This document shows positions 52,731 to 62,247 of a stretch of 64,000 nucleotides of DNA, piece by piece; positions within the stretch are counted from its first letter, which is position 1, and every line of letters begins with the position of its first letter. Origin of the DNA: Pseudomarimonas salicorniae (lineage in GTDB: Bacteria; Pseudomonadota; Gammaproteobacteria; Xanthomonadales; Xanthomonadaceae); assembly GCF_023156535.1 (NCBI RefSeq), contig NZ_JALNMH010000015.1, positions 20,715 to 84,714 of the forward strand, read 5' to 3'. Under the pieces are notes generated by a model that was not told the DNA's origin, ran no database searches, and saw only the letters and a list, made by a program, of their open reading frames with translations. The translations under genes and the position numbers were made by a program.

Positions 52731-53282
52731 TCAGGCCGCGGAACCCGCCGCCGATGCGCGGTTTCCGTCCGGGTTGTGCTCGACGAAGTAGAGGCCCGCA
52801 TACAGCTTGGGGTCGATCGAGAACCCCTCGTTCATCTTCTGGAACAGCCAGGCCGCCACCTCGGCGCGGGGCACTTCATGCACCGTGATCTGTTCCGTCT
52901 CATCGCCACCGCCGGCGCCCTGCCGGCTGAGTCCCGAGGCGCGGACGAACGCGATCATCTCGTTGCTCATGCCCGAGGAGCTGGGGCCGGCCATCAGGTA
53001 CTCGATGTGCTCGGCCGCCCAGCCGGTCTCCTCAAGCAGTTCGCGACGCGCCGCCACCTCGACGCTCTCGGCCTCGCCGAGGTCTCCGACCAGGCCGGCC
53101 GGCATCTCGATGCTGCGGGCCTCGATCGGCACGCGGTACTGCTCGACGAACAGCACCTTGTCCTCCGGGGTGATGGCCACCACGATCACCGCCGAACTGG
53201 CATTGGTCCGCTCGGCATACTCCCAGCGCCCGCGCTGCTTGAGGCGCAGGTAGCGGCCTTCGTGGAGCAACTGGTCTTCCAT
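52731..53282 (-). CDS. Nudix hydrolase, ADP-ribose pyrophosphatase type
   Basis: A 183-residue Nudix protein. The box GDLGEAESVEVAARRELLEE-TGW is near residues 66-88, preceded by LFVEQYRVPIEARSIEMPAG, as in ADP-ribose pyrophosphatases (NudF/NudE). Likely splits ADP-ribose or similar nucleotide sugars. The end is a small Gly/Ala tail. Divergent from the propeller gene. Nothing is seen in the 175 bases downstream. Confidence 0.88.
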   Translation of the reverse strand: MEDQLLHEGRYLRLKQRGRWEYAERTNASSAVIVVAITPEDKVLFVEQYRVPIEARSIEMPAGLVGDLGEAESVEVAARRELLEETGWAAEHIEYLMAGPSSSGMSNEMIAFVRASGLSRQGAGGGDETEQITVHEVPRAEVAAWLFQKMNEGFSIDPKLYAGLYFVEHNPDGNRASAAGSAA

Positions 53283-53413
53283 GGTCAGGTTCCGTCTGCC
53301 CGCAAGCCGGGCCGTGGTCGGATGCTAACCCGGGCGGCGTGAGGCGATGCGCTGCGGAACCTTTCCACCGCGCCGCGGTCAGAGCCGACCTTGACCCGAC
53401 CCTGCGGACCGCC

Positions 53414-54805
53414 ATGCGCCTTGCACTGCTGTTTCTAGCCCTCTTCTCCTGCGCTGCAGGAGCCCAGTCGCCTGCAGCCAGCTCCGACGTCGAGGGCGCG
53501 CAGCAGCTGCCGGCAGGGGAGATCGATTCGCGCCTCGCCCAGGTGACCGACGCCAACGAGCTGGCAGCCGTGGCCCAGACCCTTGCCCAGCGCGGCGAGC
53601 ACCTCGACGCCGCCCGCGTCTGGCGCCGGCTGGCCGAGCTGCGCCCCCATCTTGGCCGCTACCAGCTGGAAATGGCGGCCGAAATGGCCACCCAGAACTA
53701 CAAGACGCTGACCTACAACGCCCTGCTCCAGCTCCAGGCGCAGGGCTATGCCTTCGACTTCAGCCAGGACAAGCGCTTCGATCCGGTGTCCGACACCGAG
53801 GTCTGGGGTCACGTGCTCAACGGTTTCAAGATGAACCGGGAAACTTATGGCAAGGGCAAGGTGCTGCACACCCTACCCAAGGAAGACCTGCTGATCGAAT
53901 CGCTGGCCTGGGACGACTCGCGTGACAAGCTGCTGGTGGGCAGCGCGCGCACCGGGTCGGTGTTCACCGTCGAGGGCGGCGGCAAGTTGAAGCCGCTGGT
54001 CAAGGCCGACGACGAGAACGGCATGTGGAGCATCTTCGACCTGGCGGTCGATGCCGAGCGCGGCGTGCTGTGGGTTGCCTCCACCGCCGTGCCGCACTTC
54101 AAGGGCTATTCGGCGGAGAAGGATCTAGGCAAGGCCGGCGTGTTCAAGTTCGACCTGCGCAGCGGCAAGTTCACCAAGCGCTTCCTGTCGCCGCAGATCC
54201 TCGGCCAGCAATTCTTCATGTCCTCGCTGGCGCTGGGTCCGGACGGCACCCTGTATGCCGCCGACGGCGTCAACAACGCGATCTACATGGTCCGCGACGA
54301 CCAGCTGACCCGCCTCGTCCACAATCCGGTGCTGAGCAGTATCCGCGGCATGTCGGTATCGGAGGACGGGAAGGTGCTGTATTTCTCGGACTACGAGCGG
54401 GGCATCTTCGGCATCGAGCTGGATGGCCTGAAGCCGTTCGAGGTCGCCGTGCCCAAGACCTTGGCGCTGGGCGGCATCGACGACCTGGTCACCGTCGGCA
54501 ATGACCTGGTCATCGTCCAGAACGGCATGGAGCCGAAGCGGGTGATGAAGCTGCGCCTTGGCGCCGGCGGCCGCGCCGTGCAGTCGGTGGCGCCGATCGA
54601 GGCCAATCGCGAAGAACTGGTGCAGCCGACGCAGGCCACGCTGGACGGCAAGCGTCTGCTGCTGATCGCCAACAGCCAGAAGGACAACTACGACCGCTTC
54701 GGCCTGCTGCGCGACAAGAACAAGCTGGCCGGCACGGTCATCTTCGAGACCGGCACCGAGGGTGGCCAGGGCACGCAGCCCGGCGCCCAGCCCTCAGGCC
54801 AATGA
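53414..54805 (+). CDS. exported beta-propeller protein (SMP-30/NHL-like)
   Basis: A 463-residue exported protein: signal peptide (LALLFLALFSCAAGAQ), a helical region with TPR-like character (residues 40-100: LAQRGEHLDAARVWRRLAEL), then a six-bladed propeller with LALGPDGTLYAADGVNNAIY and SEDGKVLYFSDYERG, typical of SMP-30/strictosidine synthase-like folds. Substrate unknown. ATG at 53414 chosen for the signal peptide; the ribosome site is weak. Its end overlaps the convergent exonuclease gene by 12 bases. Confidence 0.8.
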   Translation: MRLALLFLALFSCAAGAQSPAASSDVEGAQQLPAGEIDSRLAQVTDANELAAVAQTLAQRGEHLDAARVWRRLAELRPHLGRYQLEMAAEMATQNYKTLTYNALLQLQAQGYAFDFSQDKRFDPVSDTEVWGHVLNGFKMNRETYGKGKVLHTLPKEDLLIESLAWDDSRDKLLVGSARTGSVFTVEGGGKLKPLVKADDENGMWSIFDLAVDAERGVLWVASTAVPHFKGYSAEKDLGKAGVFKFDLRSGKFTKRFLSPQILGQQFFMSSLALGPDGTLYAADGVNNAIYMVRDDQLTRLVHNPVLSSIRGMSVSEDGKVLYFSDYERGIFGIELDGLKPFEVAVPKTLALGGIDDLVTVGNDLVIVQNGMEPKRVMKLRLGAGGRAVQSVAPIEANREELVQPTQATLDGKRLLLIANSQKDNYDRFGLLRDKNKLAGTVIFETGTEGGQGTQPGAQPSGQ

Positions 54806-55693
54806 GGCCGACCAGTCGGCGATCCGCCTTCGGGTGATCGGCCCGACCCGGAGCTGGTCCAGCATCGGGTCGAGCAGGTCGCCGCGCACCGCGGCGACCT
54901 CGTAGTCCACGGCCCGGCCCGGCACCTCGGCGTCGAGTGAAATGGTCGCAAGGCGCCGCGAGAGCAGGGCCAGTTCCCGATGCTCGCGCAGCCGCGCCGC
55001 GTGCGACTTCGCGCCGCGTATGCGCAGGAAGGGCAGCTCGTCGATGCGCTCCAGCAGCGCATCCAGCGAATCGAAATGGTCGAGCAGGGCGCTGGCGGTC
55101 TTGGCGCCGATGCCCGGCACGCCGGGGATGTTGTCGATCGCATCGCCGGTCAGGCCGAGGAAGTCGGCGATCCGCTCGGGACGCGCACCGTAGCGGCCGT
55201 GCACCTCGGCGGCCGACCAGCGGGTGTCACGGGCCAGGTCCCATTGCTCGTCGCCCTCGCGCAGCAGCTGCGACAGATCCTTGTCCGCGGAGACGATCAG
55301 GCCGCGGTAGCCCTCCGGGCGCAGCGCGTGCAGGGCGCTGCCGATCAGGTCGTCGGCCTCGAAGCGCGGGTCGGCCATCTCGCGCAGACCAAGCGCCGCG
55401 GCCAGCGCGCGGCAGTAGCCGAATTGGCGTTTGAGCTCTTCCGGCGCAGGTTCGCGATTGGCCTTGTAGGCCGGGTAGAACTCGTTGCGGAACGAGCTCT
55501 CCAGAGCCTCATCGAAGGCGACCAGGGCATGGGTGGGGCGGGTCCGCTGCAGCAGGTCGAGCAGGAAGCGCAGAAAGCCATGGACCGCGTTGACCGGGTG
55601 GCCGTCGGCGTCGACGAACTCGTCCGGCATCGAGTGCCAGGCGCGGAAGACATAGACGCTGGCGTCGACCAGGACGACGCGCGGCGCGCTCAT
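54794..55693 (-). CDS. stand-alone 5'-3' exonuclease (PolA N-domain / ExoIX-like)
   Basis: A 299-residue protein of the 5' nuclease family. Metal-binding acidic motifs are all present: LVDASVYVFRAWHS, AFDEALESSFRNEFYPAYKANR, FEADDLIGS, LIVSADKDLSQLL and DFLGLTGDAIDNIPGVPGIG with the helix-hairpin-helix GAKTASALLDHF. It processes flap or RNA-DNA structures, a supplementary role to DNA polymerase I. Start ATG at 55693 overlaps the nitroreductase stop (ATGA); ATG at 55702 is an alternative. Confidence 0.9.
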   Translation of the reverse strand: MSAPRVVLVDASVYVFRAWHSMPDEFVDADGHPVNAVHGFLRFLLDLLQRTRPTHALVAFDEALESSFRNEFYPAYKANREPAPEELKRQFGYCRALAAALGLREMADPRFEADDLIGSALHALRPEGYRGLIVSADKDLSQLLREGDEQWDLARDTRWSAAEVHGRYGARPERIADFLGLTGDAIDNIPGVPGIGAKTASALLDHFDSLDALLERIDELPFLRIRGAKSHAARLREHRELALLSRRLATISLDAEVPGRAVDYEVAAVRGDLLDPMLDQLRVGPITRRRIADWSASLA

Positions 55694-56268
55694 GTCTGCC
55701 ATTCCTGGAAGTGCTCGGCGAACTCGGGCCGGACCCGCTCGGGGACCTCCTCCTGCGCGTGGCCGACGTGGATGAAGCCGAGGATCCGCTCGCCGGCAGA
55801 AAGACCGAGGTGGGCGGCCACGCCCTCGTCGTAGGCCGGCCAGCCGGTCAGCCACTGGGCGCCAAGGCCCTCGGCCTCGGCCGCCAGCAGCAGGGAGAAG
55901 CACACGCAGCCTCCGGACAGGATCTGTTCCAGCTCCGGAATGCGGTCGGTGTCGCCGATGCGGCTGATCACGACAAAGATTACGGGGGCCGTGGTCATCT
56001 TCTGCCGTTCCTTGTCGATCACCGCCTCGGCCGGGGGCGGCTGCTGGGCCGCCCGGCGCGCCAGCAGCCATTCGCCGAAGGCTTGACGCGGCGCGCCGCG
56101 CAACAGCAGGATCCGCCACGGCTGCAGCTTGCCGTGATCGGGCACGCGCAGCGCGGTGCGGGCCACTCGCTCCAGGGTTTCGATGTCCGGGGCAGGTCCG
56201 CCGAGCAGGCGGGATGGGGTGGACCTGCGCCGCTCGAGCAGGCCGGGTACTTGATCGGGCTCGTTCAT
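55690..56268 (-). CDS. nitroreductase family protein, YdjA type
   Basis: A 192-residue FMN-dependent nitroreductase: RRRSTPSRLLGGPAPD near the start, HGKLQPWRILLL for phosphate binding, LLLAAEAEGLGAQWLTGW and ILGFIHVGHAQE near the end. YdjA-type enzymes form small dimers using NAD(P)H. Natural substrate unknown. Overlaps the exonuclease start by 4 bases. Confidence 0.9.
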   Translation of the reverse strand: MNEPDQVPGLLERRRSTPSRLLGGPAPDIETLERVARTALRVPDHGKLQPWRILLLRGAPRQAFGEWLLARRAAQQPPPAEAVIDKERQKMTTAPVIFVVISRIGDTDRIPELEQILSGGCVCFSLLLAAEAEGLGAQWLTGWPAYDEGVAAHLGLSAGERILGFIHVGHAQEEVPERVRPEFAEHFQEWQT

Positions 56269-56420
56269 GCCGTACTGAAAGTTTCCGTTTGGAACAGTTG
56301 TTATGTGATCCGGTTCACGCTGTTGGCCGGCGAAGCGCGAGTGCGATCACGAATATCGGCCGCTTTGCGTCACTATACTCAGCCCGTGGTTTCTGTATCC
56401 CCATCCAAGGCCTGCACATC

Positions 56421-58799
56421 ATGGAAGCGCCCGCCGGCAACAGCAACGTGATCGACATGGCCAGCCGTGGCCAGGGTCCGGCGCATCCGCAGGTGTTTGC
56501 CGAGGTGCGCGGGATCTCCCTGCGCAAGCTCGGCGGCATGCTGGCCGAGGTGCTTGATCGCTCCGATGATGCCCTGTTCGACTTCGTCCAGCGGACCAAG
56601 AGCAGCAATGAGCAGCAGGACTTCTTCGATGCCATGCGCGAGCTTCGCCGCCGCCGCGGCGAGGTCGAGCAGCGCTACCGCGATTTCCTCGCCGAGTCGT
56701 TTGCCGCGCTGGAGCGCCGCCGGCCGCTGAAGGTCAACCTGCACGCCGCCGAAGGCGCCGACCAGGGGCTCAGCCTGGTCTCGGCCGATGACCTCGAAGA
56801 ACAGCTCGCGGCCGAGCAGCTGGCCGCGCTGGCCGATCGCCGCCACGCCGAGGCGCTGCGCCAGCTTGAGCTGCGCATGGCCCAGGCGGTGGGCCTGCCG
56901 CTGATCGACCCGCAGTCGCTTTCACTCGGCCCGACCACCATCTGCGGCGCCTTCCGCGCCGGTCTGCAGGGTCTCGAGCTGACCATCAAGGCCCGGCTGG
57001 TCCTGTACAAGCTGTTCGAGCGTGAGCTGATCGACTCGCTCGGCGGCCTCGTCCACGACTGCAACCAGCGCCTGCACCAGGCCGGCATCCTGCCCGCCGT
57101 GGCGCCGGCGCGGTCGGTCCCGCGCAGGGATGACGGCATCGTCCGCGAGACGGTCGGCGACAGCCGCGACAGCGGAAGCTCGGCGTACAGCCCGCAAAGC
57201 ACGCGTTCGAGCAGTCGCCAGCTGGGCGCCGGCATCAGCAGCGGAGGCTCGGAGCATCCGCCCGAGACCATCGACTCAATCTTCGCTTCGGTGCGTGACC
57301 TCTGCCAGGCCGTGCTCGAGGCGCAAAGGATGGCCTCCGGGGCCGCTGCGGGACGCGGTCAGAGCGCCGATGCCGCACCGAGTGCGCCGCGGGTCACGCT
57401 CGGCGAGCGCCACGCGCTGTCGGCGCTGCAGTCGCTGCAGAACAACATTCCCGAGTCCCTGCTGCGCGCGGTCGACGATCCGCACGTCTCGCTCAGCTCC
57501 CTGCTCAAGCAGGAGCTGCTCAAGCAGGCTGAACGCATGCAGCTCAGCGAGCCCGGGGCCGGGCTGGTCGAGCAGGACGAGCAGGCCCTGTTCCTGGTCG
57601 GCCTCCTGTTCGACGTGCTGCTCAGCCAGCGAAGCTATGAGCGTCCGGTGCGCCAGCAGTTCGTTCGGCTGACCGTGCCCTACGCCCGCGCCGCGATGCT
57701 CGACCAGCACCTGTTCGCGCTGAAGACCCATCCGGCCCGGCAGCTGCTGAACTCGCTGGCCGAGGCCTGCGATGGCAACCGCGGCGAGTCGGCGGCCGAA
57801 CGCGACATGCTCAACCGTGTCGGCGGCGTCGTCGACAAGCTGGTGGCCGATTTCAACGAGGACATCGCGGTGTTCTCCGAGCTGGAGTCCGATTTCCGGG
57901 ACTTCCTCGATTCGCACCGCAAGCGCGTCGAGCTGGCCGAGAAGCGCGCCGCCGAGGCGCAGAAGGGTCGTGAGCGCCTCGACGAGGCCCGCGCCATGGC
58001 GCAGATGGAGCTGGCCACCCTGATGGGTGCCCGCTCCGCGCCGCCGGTGCTGGAGATGTTCCTCGGCCGCTACTGGACGCACCATCTTGCCGTGGTCTTC
58101 CTGCGCGAAGGCATCGAGGCCGAGCGCTACCGCCAGGCCCGTCAGGCCGGCGAGAAGCTGTGGCTGGCCCTGCTCGCCTGCGAGGCGGGCAAGGACGTGC
58201 CGCCGACCCTGCGCGATGAGCTGACCCCGGTGCTGGCAAGCTCGGGGGTCACCGGTCCGGGCGCGGCCGAGGTGCTGGACGCGGTCGAGTGGGTGCTACT
58301 GGCCGTGCGCCTCGGGCGCCACGAGGCCGCGAGCAGCCACCCGTTGCCGCCGGCCATGCAGAACCTGGCCCCGCTGGACAACAGCAATGAAGAGCCCGCC
58401 CCGGCGCCCAGCGCCCCGGGCGACGTCGCCGTGGCCACGGCCAAGGCCGAGCAGGCCGAAGCCGCCGAAGCCGAAGGCGAGGACGTCGAGCCGCCCTACG
58501 CGGAAGAGGACGTCGAGCGGATCAAGGCGCTGAACCTCGGCGCCTGGGTCGAGTTCATCGGCGAGAACGAGGAGTCGATCCCGGCCAAGCTGAGCTGGAT
58601 CAGTCCGATCTCCTCGCGCCTGCTCTTCGTCACCCGCCGCGGCATGCGCCACTGCGCCGCCTCTCCGCAGGAGCTGGCCACCCTGATCAAGCAGGGCAAG
58701 CTGCACCTGCGCATCGGCGACACCGCCTTCGAGTACGCGATGAGCCAGGTGCTGGGGCGCCTGCGCGAGGCCGTCCCCGAGACGAAACAGGCGGTTTGA
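56421..58799 (+). CDS. DUF1631 family protein
   Basis: A 792-residue cytoplasmic protein of DUF1631. It is mainly alpha-helical with charged coiled-coil stretches (HRKRVELAEKRAAEAQKGRE), and acidic/Pro/Ala-rich linkers (EEPAPAPSAPG, near residue 660). The final 90 residues (LGAWVEFIGENEESIPAKLS, LLFVTRRGMRH) look like a PilZ-related barrel, as in many DUF1631 proteins, so cyclic-di-GMP binding is possible but the RxxxR motif is not evident. Start ATG at 56421 with a distant AAGG. Confidence 0.85.
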   Translation: MEAPAGNSNVIDMASRGQGPAHPQVFAEVRGISLRKLGGMLAEVLDRSDDALFDFVQRTKSSNEQQDFFDAMRELRRRRGEVEQRYRDFLAESFAALERRRPLKVNLHAAEGADQGLSLVSADDLEEQLAAEQLAALADRRHAEALRQLELRMAQAVGLPLIDPQSLSLGPTTICGAFRAGLQGLELTIKARLVLYKLFERELIDSLGGLVHDCNQRLHQAGILPAVAPARSVPRRDDGIVRETVGDSRDSGSSAYSPQSTRSSSRQLGAGISSGGSEHPPETIDSIFASVRDLCQAVLEAQRMASGAAAGRGQSADAAPSAPRVTLGERHALSALQSLQNNIPESLLRAVDDPHVSLSSLLKQELLKQAERMQLSEPGAGLVEQDEQALFLVGLLFDVLLSQRSYERPVRQQFVRLTVPYARAAMLDQHLFALKTHPARQLLNSLAEACDGNRGESAAERDMLNRVGGVVDKLVADFNEDIAVFSELESDFRDFLDSHRKRVELAEKRAAEAQKGRERLDEARAMAQMELATLMGARSAPPVLEMFLGRYWTHHLAVVFLREGIEAERYRQARQAGEKLWLALLACEAGKDVPPTLRDELTPVLASSGVTGPGAAEVLDAVEWVLLAVRLGRHEAASSHPLPPAMQNLAPLDNSNEEPAPAPSAPGDVAVATAKAEQAEAAEAEGEDVEPPYAEEDVERIKALNLGAWVEFIGENEESIPAKLSWISPISSRLLFVTRRGMRHCAASPQELATLIKQGKLHLRIGDTAFEYAMSQVLGRLREAVPETKQAV

Positions 58800-58806
58800 T
58801 CCTGAT

Positions 58807-58829
58807 GCCACCGGATGTGCTCCGGTGGC
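58807..58829 (+). terminator. hairpin after the DUF1631 gene
   Basis: A 9-bp stem (GCCACCGGA, 58807-58815 with 58821-58829) and 5-nt loop lies 7 bases after the stop codon. No T-run follows. Confidence 0.45.
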
Positions 58830-58901
58830 GCCCGTCGCGGCAACACAAGCTGCATCCGTTGGGATAGCATCGGGCCCGGGAGATCCACAACCGGGGGCTG
58901 T

Positions 58902-60029
58902 ATGCCGATCACCATCGCGGCGGTGCGCGAGAACGCGCCGCACGAGCGTCGCCTTGCGCTGACGCCGGAAGTTGCCAAGAAGCTCAAGGGGCTGGGGGCC
59001 GACCTGCTGATCGAACGCGGCGTCGGCGAACGTACACACGTGCCCGATGCGCTGTTCAAGGACGTCGAGGTGGCCGCAGACGCCGCCACCGCCATCGGTC
59101 GCGCCGACGTGCTGCTCAAGGTACAGCCACCGACTGCCGAGGAAATCAACGCCCTGCGCGAGGGCAGCGTGCTGATCGGCTATCTCGCGCCGCACGCCGA
59201 CGACGACCGGGTAAAGAGCCTGCGCGACCGCAGGATCACCGCCTTTGCCATGGAGCTCCTGCCGCGCACCACCCGCGCCCAGGCCATGGACGTGCTCAGC
59301 TCCCAGGCCGGCATGGCCGGCTACAAGGCCGTGCTGATCGCAGCGCAGGTCTCGGGCAAGTTCTTTCCCATGCTGACCACGGCGGCGGGCACCATCCGTC
59401 CGTCGAAAGTGCTGGTGGTGGGCGCCGGCGTGGCCGGCCTGCAGGCCATCGCCACGGCACGCCGGCTGGGCGCCCAGGTCGAGGGCTTCGACGTGCGGCC
59501 GGAGGTCAAGGAGCAGATCGAGTCGCTCGGCGCCAAGTTCCTCGACCTCGGCGTGTCCGCCGCGGGAACGGGTGGTTATGCCAGGGAGTTGACCGCCGAA
59601 GAGAAGGCCGAGCAGCAGCGTCGGCTGGGCGAGCACCTGAAGAACGTCGATGTCATCGTCACCACCGCCGCCGTGCCGGGCCGCCCCGCGCCGAAGATCA
59701 TCTCCGCGGCGATGGTCGCCGGGATGAAGGCCGGCAGCGTGATCGTCGACCTGGCCGCCGAGACCGGCGGCAACTGCGAGCTGACGCGCCCGGGCGAAAC
59801 GGTCGAATCCGGCGGCGTGAGCATCGTCGGCCCGCTCAACCTGCCGTCGATGGGCGCCATCCACGCCTCCGACATGTACGCCAAGAACCTGTTCAACTTC
59901 CTCTCGCTGATGATCAAGGACGGTGCGCTGAACCTTGACTGGGAGGACGACCTGGTGGCCGGCACCTGCCTGACCCACGGCGGCGAGATCAAGCATCCCG
60001 CCACCAAGTCCCGCATCGAAGGAGCCTGA
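58902..60029 (+). CDS. pntAA: NAD(P) transhydrogenase subunit alpha part 1
   Basis: The NAD(H)-binding soluble domain (dI) of proton-translocating transhydrogenase, 375 residues. N-terminal RENAPHERRLALTPEVAKKL, RQDR-loop relative AAQVSGKFFPM, the Rossmann motif VGAGVAGLQAIATARRLGA and LAAETGGNCELT are present. The alpha chain is split: its membrane part is the next gene, as in Rhodospirillum. GGGGGC precedes the ATG at 58902. Confidence 0.95.
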   Translation: MPITIAAVRENAPHERRLALTPEVAKKLKGLGADLLIERGVGERTHVPDALFKDVEVAADAATAIGRADVLLKVQPPTAEEINALREGSVLIGYLAPHADDDRVKSLRDRRITAFAMELLPRTTRAQAMDVLSSQAGMAGYKAVLIAAQVSGKFFPMLTTAAGTIRPSKVLVVGAGVAGLQAIATARRLGAQVEGFDVRPEVKEQIESLGAKFLDLGVSAAGTGGYARELTAEEKAEQQRRLGEHLKNVDVIVTTAAVPGRPAPKIISAAMVAGMKAGSVIVDLAAETGGNCELTRPGETVESGGVSIVGPLNLPSMGAIHASDMYAKNLFNFLSLMIKDGALNLDWEDDLVAGTCLTHGGEIKHPATKSRIEGA

Positions 60030-60032
60030 TCG

Positions 60033-60326
60033 ATGGACGGTTTCGTCGCGCTGTACATCTTCATGCTGGCCGCGTTCACCGGCCACGTGATCATTTCCCG
60101 GGTGCCGGTGATCCTGCACACGCCGCTGATGTCGGGCTCGAACTTCGTCCACGGCATCGTCGTGGTCGGCGGCATGGTGGCCCTGGCGCATGCCGACACC
60201 AACCTCGAGCGGGCGATCGGCTTCCTCGCCGTGCTGCTCGGTGCCGGCAACGCGGTGGGCGGCTATGTCGTCACCGAACGCATGCTCGAGATGTTCAAGT
60301 CGAGCAAGAAGGGGGGCAAGCAATGA
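60033..60326 (+). CDS. pntAB: NAD(P) transhydrogenase subunit alpha part 2
   Basis: A 97-residue membrane subunit (three helices: LYIFMLAAFTGHVIIS, GIVVVGGMVALAH, IGFLAVLLGAGNAVGGYVV) corresponding to the C-terminal membrane part of E. coli PntA. It starts 3 bases after pntAA and overlaps pntB by 4 bases (ATGA). Confidence 0.95.
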   Translation: MDGFVALYIFMLAAFTGHVIISRVPVILHTPLMSGSNFVHGIVVVGGMVALAHADTNLERAIGFLAVLLGAGNAVGGYVVTERMLEMFKSSKKGGKQ

Positions 60327-61783
60327 GCCTTCCGATGGTCCTCGACTTCCTGGCCCGGGCGAGCTATTTCGTCGCCGCGGTGCTGTTCATCCTCGGCCTG
60401 ATGAAGATGGGTTCCCCGGTTTCCGCCCGGCAGGGTATCCGCTGGGCGGGCGTGGGCATGGTGATCGCCACGGTCGTCACCTTCTTCGCCCCGGCAACCT
60501 GGGGCGCGCATGGCCTTGATCCACTGAACCTGGTGCTGATGGTCATCGCCATCGCGCTGAGCTATGTGTTCTGGATCTGGGGCAAGAAGGTGCCGATCAC
60601 CGACATGCCGCAGATGGTCGCCATCTTCAACGGCATGGGCGGCGGCTCGGCCGCGGCGATCGGTGCCGCGACGATGGTGAATGCCGCCACCTACACCGGT
60701 GCCTGCACGCCCGACGCCATCGCCGCTCACGCCTGCCTCGACACCACCAAGTCGGTGCTCGCCATCCTCGGTTCGCTGATCGGCGCGGTGTCGTTCTCCG
60801 GCTCTGTGATCGCCTGGGCCAAGCTCGACGGCCGGCTCGACAAGCGGGTCACCTTCCCCGGACAGCAGGTCTTCAATCTTCTGGTCTTCGTCGGCCTGGT
60901 CGCGCTCGGCGGCTACCTGGTCTTCGAGCTGGACGTGCCGCTGATCATCGTCTTCTTCGTGGTCGCGCTGATCCTCGGCGTGCTGATGACCCTGCCGATC
61001 GGCGGCGCCGACATGCCGGTGGTGATCTCGCTCTACAACGCCTTCACCGGCCTCGCGGTGGCCTTCGAGGGCTACGTGCTGCAGAACCAGGCCCTGATCA
61101 TCGCCGGCACCGTGGTCGGCGCGGCCGGCATGCTGCTGACCCAGCTGATGGCCAAGGCGATGAACCGGCCGATCAGCAACGTGCTGTTCTCCAACTTCGG
61201 CGGCGGCGGCGCCGGCGGCGAGGAGATCACCGGCTCGATGAAGCCGATCGAGGCGCCGGATGCGGCCTCGCTGCTCTATCTCGCCGACCGGGTCATCGTG
61301 GTGCCGGGCTACGGCATGGCCGTGGCCCAGGCGCAGCACAAGATGTGGGAGCTGTGCAAACAGATGATCGCTCGCGACAAGGAGGTCAAGTTCGCCATCC
61401 ATCCGGTCGCAGGGCGCATGCCGGGACACATGAACGTTCTGCTGGCCGAGGCCGGGGTGCCCTATGACCTGATCGCCGACATGGACGACATCAACCCCGA
61501 GTTCAAGACCTGCGACGTCGCCATCGTCATCGGTGCCAACGATGTGGTGAACCCGGTGGCCAAGACCGACAAGTCCAGCCCGATCTACGGCATGCCGATC
61601 CTCGACGTCATCGATGCCAAGAACGTCATCGTCATCAAGCGCGGCAAGGGCACCGGCTTTGCCGGCATCGAAAACGCGCTGTTCTATGCCGACAACACCC
61701 GCATGCTCTACGCCGATGGCCAGGAAGCTGCCAGCAAGCTGATCACGGAGCTGAAAGCGCTGGATGGCGGTGGCGGGCATTGA
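60323..61783 (+). CDS. pntB: NAD(P) transhydrogenase subunit beta
   Basis: PntB, 486 residues: about nine membrane helices (GMGGGSAAAIGAATM and GGADMPVVISLYNAFTGLAVA are in the proton channel region), then the NADP(H)-binding domain (GYGMAVAQAQHKMWELCKQM, HPVAGRMPGHMNVLLAEAGV, GANDVVNPVAKTD). With PntAA and PntAB it makes NADPH from NADH using the proton gradient. Length typical. Confidence 0.97.
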   Translation: MSLPMVLDFLARASYFVAAVLFILGLMKMGSPVSARQGIRWAGVGMVIATVVTFFAPATWGAHGLDPLNLVLMVIAIALSYVFWIWGKKVPITDMPQMVAIFNGMGGGSAAAIGAATMVNAATYTGACTPDAIAAHACLDTTKSVLAILGSLIGAVSFSGSVIAWAKLDGRLDKRVTFPGQQVFNLLVFVGLVALGGYLVFELDVPLIIVFFVVALILGVLMTLPIGGADMPVVISLYNAFTGLAVAFEGYVLQNQALIIAGTVVGAAGMLLTQLMAKAMNRPISNVLFSNFGGGGAGGEEITGSMKPIEAPDAASLLYLADRVIVVPGYGMAVAQAQHKMWELCKQMIARDKEVKFAIHPVAGRMPGHMNVLLAEAGVPYDLIADMDDINPEFKTCDVAIVIGANDVVNPVAKTDKSSPIYGMPILDVIDAKNVIVIKRGKGTGFAGIENALFYADNTRMLYADGQEAASKLITELKALDGGGGH

Positions 61784-62180
61784 TCCCCGGGCGCCGGGTG
61801 TCGTCTCGGCCCCGGCGCTCGACTTCCGCTTCGAGCTGAGGCCGGGTTACCTGTTCGCGCGCTGCAGCGGCCCCGAGGACAATCTCGCGGTGTCTGCCTG
61901 CATGTGGCAGCGCATTGCGGACGAGCTGGCGCGAACCGGCCTGTCGCGCGTGCTGGTCGAAGAGGATTTTCCCAATCAGGTGCCGGCCGAGGTGATCTAC
62001 CAGGTCGGCGAGTTGATCGTGGAGATGTTCCCGCCCGGGACCCGGATCGCCCATGTCGATCAGCACGGTGGTGACGTCGTGCTCAACGAGTTCGGCGCCA
62101 CCGTGGTCAACGCGGGCGGCGTACACGGGGCGGTGTTCGGCAGCCTTGCCGCCGCCGAGAGCTGGCTGCGCGGCGACTGA
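61764..62180 (+). CDS. hypothetical protein, STAS/SpoIIAA-like fold
   Basis: A 138-residue protein starting inside the end of pntB (20-base overlap). The alpha/beta pattern (FRFELRPGYLFARCSG, VSACMWQRIADELARTGLSR, VEEDFPNQVPAEVIYQ) resembles STAS-like SpoIIAA relatives known in other Lysobacterales, but no clear functional residues are seen. It might be a conserved hypothetical co-transcribed with pnt. Confidence in the gene is moderate because start and fold are inferred. Confidence 0.65.
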   Translation: MAVAGIDPRAPGVVSAPALDFRFELRPGYLFARCSGPEDNLAVSACMWQRIADELARTGLSRVLVEEDFPNQVPAEVIYQVGELIVEMFPPGTRIAHVDQHGGDVVLNEFGATVVNAGGVHGAVFGSLAAAESWLRGD

Positions 62181-62247
62181 GTCAAGCCTTGTCCTGCCAC
62201 CCGGTATCCTCGAGGGCGTGCCGGGTGGCACGCCAAGGGGCAGTGGC